6,073 nt of DNA from the NCBI GenBank assembly GCA_021796055.1, contig JAJYOS010000425.1, forward strand, positions 1-6,073, given 5' to 3'. This stretch comes from Bacteroidota bacterium. GTDB taxonomy: Bacteria; Bacteroidota; Kryptoniia; Kryptoniales; JAKASW01. Shown here one piece after another: positions 1-5,082 of the stretch (within the stretch, counting starts at the first letter, position 1; the number at the start of each line of letters is the position of its first letter). A program made the position numbers and the translations under genes. A model generated the notes under the pieces. That model made no database searches. It saw nothing but the letters and a program-made list of their open reading frames with translations, and was not told the DNA's origin.

Positions 1-1215
1 CGTCCGGTGTATGATTTGAAGTGCGGTATTACTTCATTGAAAGATAAGATTACCCGCTCCTATTCGGGTGATGTCGTTGTCTTACATTCCCGCGAGCATC
101 TAAGAGATGTCGTTAAGGAGAAATATCCACTGTCTCCGGTGAACGAAATTCCGAACGAAGCTCAACGAATGTTGTTTATCAACGGCAGACTTCTTTTTGA
201 TGACGCGCTTGCCAGGAAGCTCGATCAGAAAGGAGCCGACGTCCTTTACGTTAGCGGCGATTCATTAGTCGCCGCGTGGGTGTCGGGGAAGAACCTCGAT
301 GCGATAAAGAAATCTCTTGGTAGTAAACTCATCACATCCGAGGACTTCCCGGGCGTGAAACGGGAAGAAGTCTCCGACGTTAAAATGATCAAGTATCCAT
401 GGGAGCTAATCCATCACAATGGTTCTCAACTGACGTCAGATTTTGCGATCTTGACAAACGGCCGGCCTCAGATCCTCGGCAAGGTTTACGAGGGCGTCCA
501 CCTCATGAACCCTTCCCAGATTCACATAGCGGAGGGCGCAAAGGTAATGCCCGGAGTAGTTCTCGATGCGGAAGGGGGCCCCATATACATTTCAACTAAG
601 GCCAAGGTGATGCCGAACGCAGTGATAGAAGGTCCCGCATTTGTCGGCGAGAACAGCGTCATCAAAGTCGCCGCTAAGATTTACGAGAACACAACTATCG
701 GCGAGACATGCAAGGTCGGTGGCGAGGTTGAAGAGTCGATCATCCATGCTTTCTCCAACAAGCAGCATGAAGGGTTCATCGGCCACGCTTATTTGGGAGA
801 ATGGGTAAACATCGGCGCAGATTCGAACAACAGTGATCTGAAGAATGACTACGGCAACGTCAAAGTTTACAACGACGGGAAGCTTGTAGACACCGGGTCA
901 CAGTTCGTCGGACTGACGATGGGCGACCATTCAAAATGCGGAATCAACTCGATGTTCAATACAGGCACCGTAGTCAGCGTGTGCTGTAATGTATACGGTG
1001 CCGGATTGCCGCCGAAGTATGTACCCGCTTTTGCCTGGGGCGGCGGTCTTGACGGACTCACCACGTACAGAATCGACAAGGCCTTGGAGGTTGCCCGCCG
1101 GGTGATGGCACGCCGCAAGACCACACTCAGCGAGGCTTCCGAGCGTCTTTTCAAAAGGGTCTTCGAGATGACCAAGGAAGAGAGAACTGCAGCGGGTATC
1201 AAAGCGGAAGCTTAA
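1..1215 (+). CDS. GlmU-like sugar nucleotidyltransferase / left-handed beta-helix acyltransferase, 5'-truncated by window edge
   Basis: The reading frame is open from the first base and stops with TAA at 1213-1215. The codons at 1-6 read Arg-Pro and the GTG at 7 reads Val. Together they give RPVYDLKCGI, which matches the conserved RPV-x-DLR-x-G motif near the N-terminus of GlmU-like proteins of the Bacteroidota/Chlorobi type. The GTG is therefore internal, and I estimate about 20 residues are missing upstream. Counting that Val as residue 1, residues 1 to about 155 form a diverged nucleotidyltransferase-like half (FINGRLLFDD near 57-66, PWELIHHN near 131-138). Residues from about 158 to 340 form hexapeptide-like turns of a left-handed beta-helix (IAEGAKVMPGVVLD, GPAFVGENSVIK, FIGHAYLGEWVNIGADSNNSDLKNDYG). 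A helical tail ends in KAEA. The family is annotated as a possible UDP-GlcNAc pyrophosphorylase/GlcN-1-P acetyltransferase for cytoplasmic cell-envelope precursor synthesis. The canonical GlmU nucleotide-binding loop lies outside the window or is absent, so the substrate is unproven. A terminator follows the gene. Confidence 0.9.
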   Translation, partial: RPVYDLKCGITSLKDKITRSYSGDVVVLHSREHLRDVVKEKYPLSPVNEIPNEAQRMLFINGRLLFDDALARKLDQKGADVLYVSGDSLVAAWVSGKNLDAIKKSLGSKLITSEDFPGVKREEVSDVKMIKYPWELIHHNGSQLTSDFAILTNGRPQILGKVYEGVHLMNPSQIHIAEGAKVMPGVVLDAEGGPIYISTKAKVMPNAVIEGPAFVGENSVIKVAAKIYENTTIGETCKVGGEVEESIIHAFSNKQHEGFIGHAYLGEWVNIGADSNNSDLKNDYGNVKVYNDGKLVDTGSQFVGLTMGDHSKCGINSMFNTGTVVSVCCNVYGAGLPPKYVPAFAWGGGLDGLTTYRIDKALEVARRVMARRKTTLSEASERLFKRVFEMTKEERTAAGIKAEA

Positions 1216-1305
1216 CACAACCCGCTCTGACCACGCAGCGAGGTTCATGCGCTGAGAAATGTCGCTTCGTTCATGGACCTTCCGAAGATCGTCGTAGATT
1301 TAACT

Positions 1306-1344
1306 CCATCAGGCCCGTAATCTCATTGCGGGCCTGTGGTTTTT
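1306..1344 (+). terminator. Intrinsic (rho-independent) terminator after the GlmU-like gene
   Basis: CAGGCCCG at 1310-1317 is perfectly complementary to CGGGCCTG at 1329-1336. The stem can extend inward through TAAT/ATTG (one G-T wobble) to a three-base CTC loop at 1322-1324, giving about 12 pairs. CCA at 1306-1308 can also pair with TGG at 1337-1339, leaving T1309 as a bulge. A run of five T follows at 1340-1344. It lies about 95 bases past the stop of the upstream gene and 140 bases before the next start, so it separates the two plus-strand transcripts. The T-run is on the + side only, so it should act only on rightward transcription. Confidence 0.85.
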
Positions 1345-1431
1345 CCGAAGCTTTCATCCGCCTGATTCTCACCTGTGACCATATTGCCCTGCACTGGCAT
1401 CATCGATTCTGTAGGATTTGGGAGTCCATTC

Positions 1432-1440
1432 TGTTAAATT
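1432..1440 (+). promoter_or_regulatory. Weak candidate extended -10 element before the AtuA-like gene
   Basis: After the terminator, the DUF1446 gene needs its own promoter. The only candidate I can point to is TG-T-TAAATT at 1432-1440, an extended -10-like sequence with four of six bases matching TATAAT. No convincing -35 hexamer is found at 17 bases' spacing (TAGGAT at 1412-1417). The Bacteroidota-type TTTG / TAnnTTTG pair is only approximated, and with wrong spacing (TTTG at 1417-1420, TAAATTTTG at 1435-1443). This is a positional guess. No operator or riboswitch structure was recognised in 1345-1473. Confidence 0.2.
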
Positions 1441-1473
1441 TTGTGCGAGAATTCGCCATTCCTGACAAAAACC

Positions 1474-1478
1474 GAGGG
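1474..1478 (+). promoter_or_regulatory. Ribosome binding site supporting the GTG start of the AtuA-like gene
   Basis: GAGGG at 1474-1478 sits five bases before the GTG at 1484. No ATG in the same frame lies before the conserved GQGYWGD region, so this Shine-Dalgarno match decides the start in favour of GTG. Confidence 0.65.
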
Positions 1479-1483
1479 AACAC

Positions 1484-2878
1484 GTGAAGACAGCAATAGC
1501 AAGCAGATCACGGTCGGAAAAGGAATCAATTCGCATAGCGTCAGGACAGGGTTACTGGGGAGACCTTCCTCAAGCGCCATACTGGCAGGTTAGCAAGGGG
1601 CCCATCGACTACCTTGTTATGGACTACCTGGCCGAGGTAACCATGTCGATCCTGCAGAAACAAAAATCGCGGGACCCAAAACTTGGGTATGCAAAAGATC
1701 TGCTCCCTGTAATGGAACAGATACTTCCATTTGTTATCGACCGAGACATAAAGGTCGTAACAAATGGCGGAGGAGTTAATCCGCAGGCATGCCGCGATGC
1801 AATCTTTGATATTGCGAGAAAAGCCGGACTGAGCCGTTTAAAGATAGGGGTGGTCTTCGGAGACGACATATTCGGTCGGGTTGATGAACTGCTGAACAAA
1901 GGGGCCACACTGAAGAACATGGACAGCGGGGAAGAGCTAACAAAGATCAGGGATCGCCTTCAGAGCGCCAATGTATACTTCGGGGCTTTTCCTATTGCAG
2001 AGGCATTGAATGATGGGGCGCAAATTGTCCTTACCGGCAGAGCAACAGATACAGGGCTGACACTGGCCCCGATGATATACGAGTTTGGTTGGGGAGAAAA
2101 TGATTATGATAAGCTGGCTGCAGGCATAGTGGCAGGGCATATACTGGAGTGCGGAGGGCAATCGTCGGGTGGTAATTTCCTGAAGGATTGGAAGAATGTA
2201 CCCGATCTTGCGAACATCGGATTCCCTATCGCAGAAGCACATCCCGACGGGACGGTGTTTATTACAAAGCACGATGGCACCGGAGGACTGGTCTCGGTTG
2301 ACACGATAAAGGAGCAATTACTCTACGAGATCGGAGACCCGACGGAATACATTACCCCCGAAGTGATTGCAGATTTTACTAGCATACGTCTCGATCAGGA
2401 TGGGACCGACAGAGTAAAAGTATACGATATCAAGGGGAAACCTCCGACGGAGTCTTTCAAAGTCTCAATGGCGTACTCGGACGGCTATTATGCCATCGGT
2501 ACGCTCACATACGGCTGGCCGGATGCCCTGGAGAAGGCGCAGGTGGCAGACAGGATCATGCGCCAGCGCCTGGAAGATCTTGGATACCATTACGATGAAT
2601 TTCACACGGAATTTCTCGGGTATAACTCCTGTCATGGCCCGCTAAGTCCGAAACCATCTGAGCTGAACGAAGTTGTTCTCCGCGTGGCCGTGAGAGGTAA
2701 GGATAGGGAAGCCATCGACGCGTTCGGACGACAGCTTGTCCCTTTAGTTCTGACTGGACCGCCCACCGTCACGGGATTTGGAGGGGGACGCCCTAAGCCC
2801 CAGGATGTAGTTGCATACTGGCCGTCGTTGATCCCCAAATCCCTTGTGCGTCCGACAGTTGAAGTTTCGGAGATATGA
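1484..2878 (+). CDS. AtuA-type protein (DUF1446 family, large domain only)
   Basis: This is a 464-residue soluble protein of the DUF1446/AtuA family. Recognisable family segments in order are RIASGQGYWGD (17-27), GPIDYLVMDYLAEVTMSIL (39-57), VVTNGGGVNPQACRDAI (91-107), GVVFGDDI (122-129), an ADA-like stretch ending LTGRATDTGLTLAP (183-196), GHILECGGQSSGGNF (218-232), HDGTGGLVSVDTIKEQLLYE (263-282), GYNSCHGP (379-386) and a glycine-rich TGFGGGRPKPQ (429-439). The start is GTG with GAGGG five bases upstream. It has no signal peptide or membrane segment. AtuA is named for the acyclic terpene utilisation cluster of Pseudomonas, but its reaction is not established. None of the acyl-CoA dehydrogenase, carboxylase or hydratase genes that often accompany this family are in the window, so terpene catabolism should not be inferred. 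The small C-terminal domain fused in longer homologues (about 590 residues) is encoded separately 40 bases downstream, so the two products probably work together. Confidence 0.9.
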   Translation: MKTAIASRSRSEKESIRIASGQGYWGDLPQAPYWQVSKGPIDYLVMDYLAEVTMSILQKQKSRDPKLGYAKDLLPVMEQILPFVIDRDIKVVTNGGGVNPQACRDAIFDIARKAGLSRLKIGVVFGDDIFGRVDELLNKGATLKNMDSGEELTKIRDRLQSANVYFGAFPIAEALNDGAQIVLTGRATDTGLTLAPMIYEFGWGENDYDKLAAGIVAGHILECGGQSSGGNFLKDWKNVPDLANIGFPIAEAHPDGTVFITKHDGTGGLVSVDTIKEQLLYEIGDPTEYITPEVIADFTSIRLDQDGTDRVKVYDIKGKPPTESFKVSMAYSDGYYAIGTLTYGWPDALEKAQVADRIMRQRLEDLGYHYDEFHTEFLGYNSCHGPLSPKPSELNEVVLRVAVRGKDREAIDAFGRQLVPLVLTGPPTVTGFGGGRPKPQDVVAYWPSLIPKSLVRPTVEVSEI

Positions 2879-2922
2879 TGCTTCAAACCGATTCCCGGTC
2901 AAAAGGATTGGAGTCAAAATGA
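2878..2922 (+). other. 14-codon bridging mini-ORF between the AtuA-like large and small genes
   Basis: An ATG at 2878-2880 overlaps the TGA of the upstream gene (TGATG) and opens a frame of 14 codons (MLQTDSRSKGLESK). Its TGA at 2920-2922 overlaps the ATG of the downstream gene (ATGA at 2919-2922). The three frames are all different. Ribosomes could in principle pass from the large gene through this frame to the small one, a chain of stop/start coupling. There is no Shine-Dalgarno specific to the mini-ORF. The peptide resembles nothing I recognise, and the geometry could be chance. Confidence 0.25.
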
Positions 2923-3254
2923 AGAAAGTGCAACTGCTCAAGCTGGCTCACGCACGAAGCGGCGACAAGGGAGACGCTTCGAATGTAGGATTGATATCAC
3001 GAAAACCCGAGTATTACCCGATTCTCAAGGAGAAAGTCACAACCACTGCAGTGAAGGCACATTTCGCCGGAATTTGTGCGGGAGAAGTTCAGCGATTCGA
3101 GCTTCCAAATCTCTATGCCCTGAACTTCCTACTGCACGAAGCGCTTGCCGGCGGAGGAACTGTATCGTTGAGAAACGACGCACAGGGGAAAACCATGAGC
3201 ACGGCACTACTCCGAATGGTAATTGAAGTTCCTGACGATACTGCAATAGAGTAA
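2919..3254 (+). CDS. AtuA-associated small protein (stand-alone C-terminal domain of DUF1446 proteins)
   Basis: This is a 111-residue protein. The frame is open further upstream (a GTG at 2844), but those codons lie inside the preceding gene and encode nothing family-like. The ATG at 2919 has GGAG at 2910-2913, five bases away, and begins MKKVQLLKLAHARSGDKGD, where the family domain begins. Conserved features are the ARSGDKGDASNVGLISR motif (12-28), the FELPNLYALNFLL segment (60-72), AGGG (77-80), and SLRNDAQGKTMSTALL (83-98). This is the AtuA-like small domain, thought to have a ferredoxin-like fold, which in many bacteria is the C-terminus of the DUF1446 protein. It has no iron-sulphur cysteine cluster (only Cys53), so the fold name does not imply an electron carrier. 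The tight spacing and shared orientation suggest it forms a complex or works in the same step as the upstream product. Confidence 0.85.
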   Translation: MKKVQLLKLAHARSGDKGDASNVGLISRKPEYYPILKEKVTTTAVKAHFAGICAGEVQRFELPNLYALNFLLHEALAGGGTVSLRNDAQGKTMSTALLRMVIEVPDDTAIE

Positions 3255-3342
3255 CCCCACACGCTTACAGTCCCGGGCAAGGATCAACAACCGTTGTCCC
3301 TCGCATCGAATATCCGGATTGAGTCAGACGACGTTCGGAAGA
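3255..3342. other. Short convergent intergenic gap
   Basis: This 88-base gap lies between the stops of the small AtuA-associated gene (+) and the four-helix membrane protein gene (-). It contains a small hairpin (GGA-T-CAAC at 3281-3288 with GTTG-TCC at 3293-3299, loop AACC) and an ATCCGGAT palindrome at 3312-3319. Neither has a T-run on either side, so I do not call a terminator. Any termination here is either factor-dependent or helped by this weak hairpin. Confidence 0.4.
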
Positions 3343-3846
3343 TCAGACAGGCTTCGCCTTTCGTTTCTGAATGAAGGCGGTTGTCAGTAGGGCGCCGAAG
3401 ATCGTAAAAATTGCGTATACGACCACGAGCAGGAAAAAGCTCAGAAGCGAGTCAATCAACGCGGGCCGCTTGGCGGCATCGATTGCCTGACCGAGTTGGT
3501 TCATGAGATCGGGAGGGATGGACATTCCGCTGAAGATATTATGAATCAGCCCCTTTATCATGTTGAATTTTATGTCAGCAATGAAAGGGCCGATTGTGAT
3601 ATTGAGAACGGTCTCGAAGCCCGCAGCAAAAATCCCTGTCCATAGGCCGAGGTAGAAGCCGTCTATATTCAATATTGTCTGACCTTCCTGGAGATCCATC
3701 TTATAGAAAAGAACCGCCAGAACGCCGCCGAGCAGAAGTCCGGCACAGCAGAAACAATTCAGAAGATCCAGCCCGGGTGAGAAATTTATTACCGCCAGTA
3801 TAAGTCCAGCGAACATTGCAGGTCGGAAATAAGCCGAACTATTCAT
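3343..3846 (-). CDS. Small four-helix membrane protein of unknown function with a CFCC motif
   Basis: This is a 167-residue hydrophobic protein that I cannot assign to a named family with confidence. Hydrophobic stretches suggest four membrane segments at about residues 10-23, 33-49, 62-86 and 134-157, with a basic C-terminus (QKRKAKPV) likely cytoplasmic. A CFCC cluster (31-34) lies just before or at the start of the second helix. A soluble amphipathic loop (about 91-130, with IPPDLMNQLGQAIDAAKR) separates helices three and four. The start was placed at the ATG (3846-3844), where GAGG at 3860-3857 lies ten bases upstream. The upstream TTG at 3855 would leave only one base between that GAGG and the start codon. 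The gene overlaps the stop of the upstream DUF2085 gene by eight bases (ATGAATAG), so it is the last gene of the argC-argB transcript as far as this window shows. No clear terminator follows it. Confidence 0.75.
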   Translation of the reverse strand: MNSSAYFRPAMFAGLILAVINFSPGLDLLNCFCCAGLLLGGVLAVLFYKMDLQEGQTILNIDGFYLGLWTGIFAAGFETVLNITIGPFIADIKFNMIKGLIHNIFSGMSIPPDLMNQLGQAIDAAKRPALIDSLLSFFLLVVVYAIFTIFGALLTTAFIQKRKAKPV

Positions 3847-4318
3847 TTTGGACAAGCCTCTTTGTTTTAAATTCTCTGAAAAGTGAAACCCAAACCGGAA
3901 CCACGAATAAAGCCAATGAGAGGCCGAAGACTCCGCCTGTTATCGAGCGGGAGAGAAAAGTGTTACGCCCAAAGTCAGTGTAATCAAGGCTAAAATCTGC
4001 TACGAGCGCCGCAAGCGGTACGGCCAGGAATAGGAGGTTCGGTATTTCGGCATCCCTCAACGACTTGAAGACAGGGTAAAGAAGTATTCCAAGCGTAGCG
4101 CCATAGTAAATCGACGCACATCTTGAGCAAACCGCAAGTTTGTAGCCGAAAATGTGGAAGCTTCTGGAATCCATCTGATCGCAAACCGGACGAAAGAACC
4201 TGTAAAGCAAATCGGCATTGATCCCGAAATGGAGAAGCACGGGCGGAAAAGTGAACATAGCGTCGTAAACTAAGGCCAGCACGAGAAGCAGCAGGTAACT
4301 CTTGGTTTCGATTCTCAA
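3839..4318 (-). CDS. DUF2085 family integral membrane protein
   Basis: This is a 159-residue membrane protein. The segment RFFRPVCDQMDSRSFHIFGYKLAVCSRCASIYYG (residues 40-73, conserved core Cys46, RSF at 52-54, VCSRC at 63-67, IYYG at 70-73) matches the DUF2085 pattern C-H-Q-x(3)-RSF ... C-x-RC-x-GIY-x-G. Four hydrophobic spans are visible at about 7-30, 60-84, 94-112 and 126-147. The three cysteines (46, 64, 67) could bind a metal or form a redox site, but the family has no established function. The usual His after the first Cys is Asp here (CDQ). The start is TTG at 4318-4316, which overlaps the argB stop as TTGA, with AGGTGA four bases upstream. The next in-frame Met (residue 21) would delete most of the first helix. 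The sequence ends in KTKRLVQNE and overlaps the next gene by eight bases. Family assignment is strong; linkage to arginine synthesis is inferred only from the operon. Confidence 0.85.
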   Translation of the reverse strand: MRIETKSYLLLLVLALVYDAMFTFPPVLLHFGINADLLYRFFRPVCDQMDSRSFHIFGYKLAVCSRCASIYYGATLGILLYPVFKSLRDAEIPNLLFLAVPLAALVADFSLDYTDFGRNTFLSRSITGGVFGLSLALFVVPVWVSLFREFKTKRLVQNE

Positions 4319-5082
4319 ACGGTCACCTGTGTTCCGGCGTTTTCTCCGGATATTAATTTCATTGCGCCATCGGCATCGGTCACAAAAGCCATCCTCACTC
4401 CGGTTCTGATGGCACGGATTGCCGCTTCGATCTTGGGCACCATCCCGCCCGTCACAACTCCGTTGTGCTTCAGTTCCATGAAATCCTTTTCGTTCAACCT
4501 GGCCAGTACTGCGCCATTTTCTATGACACCGGAAACATTCGATAGAAATATAGTCAATTCAGACTTAAGAGACGAAGCGACGGCTGCCGCCGCAAAATCA
4601 GCATTCACATTCAGGGATGAAGTGGAATCCGCGTTTGTGCTTATCGGCGACAATACCACGGCAAACCGTTTCATTAACTCCTCAAGCATGTCGACATTCA
4701 CGCTCATAACCTCGCCTACGAGCCCGACATCCTCTCCTTCTCTAAGCATCTTCTCGGCCACCAGCATCGTCCCGTCCACGCCGCTCAGACCAATTGTCTC
4801 CACATTTTTCCGCTGAAGCGACCGCACAAGGCGCTTGTTTATCAGTCCGGACAAACTCATCTCGACGACATCGAGGGTAGCAGCGTCGGTATAACGCATG
4901 CCTTTTACAAAGTTGGTCTCGACGCCGAGAGCGGCCAGAAACCGTGTAATTTCCTTTCCGCCTCCGTGCACAAGCACAACGCCGTGATTCTCCAAGCGAA
5001 GCTTTGCGACGATGGAGGAGACCTTTTCCAAAAATTCCAGGTCATCTATTTCGTTGCCGCCTATCTTCAGCACAATTCTCAA
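4315..5082 (-). CDS. argB: Acetylglutamate kinase ArgB (arginine biosynthesis, second step)
   Basis: This is a 255-residue amino-acid kinase family protein that phosphorylates the gamma-carboxyl of N-acetyl-L-glutamate with ATP in the cytoplasm. Visible motifs are KIGGN with Lys6 (phosphate binding), HGGG (39-42, glycine-rich loop), GMRYTD (61-66, substrate site), SGVDG (100-104), LNVNAD (157-162, with catalytic Asp162) and GGMVPK (212-217, with Lys217). All key residues expected from the E. coli enzyme are present. The start is TTG at 5082-5080, placed by the GGAGG seven bases upstream and by the conserved N-terminus (LRIVLKIGG). The frame is open further upstream but only inside argC. It overlaps argC by four bases (TTGA). 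The protein lacks the extra N-terminal helix seen in hexameric, arginine-inhibited kinases, so it is probably an arginine-insensitive, dimeric form. Some Bacteroidota use N-succinyl intermediates; the sequence alone does not settle which acyl group is used. Confidence 0.96.
   Translation of the reverse strand: MRIVLKIGGNEIDDLEFLEKVSSIVAKLRLENHGVVLVHGGGKEITRFLAALGVETNFVKGMRYTDAATLDVVEMSLSGLINKRLVRSLQRKNVETIGLSGVDGTMLVAEKMLREGEDVGLVGEVMSVNVDMLEELMKRFAVVLSPISTNADSTSSLNVNADFAAAAVASSLKSELTIFLSNVSGVIENGAVLARLNEKDFMELKHNGVVTGGMVPKIEAAIRAIRTGVRMAFVTDADGAMKLISGENAGTQVTV
4323..4328 (-). promoter_or_regulatory. Ribosome binding site for the DUF2085 gene (inside argB)
   Basis: On the minus strand AGGTGA lies four bases before the TTG at 4318-4316 and inside the last codons of argB. 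It is fully complementary to part of the 16S rRNA 3' end, which supports the rare TTG start and the four-base TTGA overlap with the argB stop. Confidence 0.6.

Noticed and set aside
867..1248. Two overlapping minus-strand open frames (about 105 and 111 codons) opposite the end of the GlmU-like gene
   Set aside because: They are antisense to the conserved beta-helix and C-terminal region. The translations are low-complexity or Arg-rich, with no family resemblance.
1216..1309. A small gene or structured RNA between the GlmU-like stop and the terminator
   Set aside because: Only very short frames such as ATG-CGC-TGA and scattered weak repeats are present. Nothing resembles a tRNA or a known small RNA.
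1937..2317. 126-codon open frame on the minus strand opposite the AtuA-like gene
   Set aside because: It lies wholly inside a well-conserved family gene on the other strand. Its translation shows no recognisable domain, and there is no supporting start context.
2844..2918. Upstream GTG start extending the small AtuA-associated protein to 136 residues
   Set aside because: The extra codons overlap the preceding gene. The domain begins exactly at the ATG at 2919, which has its own GGAG site.
1484..3254. The AtuA pair as a frameshifted pseudogene of a fused protein
   Set aside because: Both halves are intact with their own starts and ribosome binding sites. The domain boundary coincides with the gene boundary, so a natural split is more likely than decay.
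3275..3300. Hairpin GGA-T-CAAC/GTTG-TCC in the convergent gap as a bidirectional terminator
   Set aside because: The stem is short with a bulge, and no T-run follows on either strand.
3312..3319. ATCCGGAT palindrome as a possible operator
   Set aside because: It is a single eight-base palindrome in a gap between two gene ends. There is no second copy and no promoter to regulate.
4409..4816. 135-codon open frame on the plus strand opposite argB
   Set aside because: It is a Ser/Thr/Pro-rich translation typical of an antisense shadow. argB on the minus strand has every catalytic motif.
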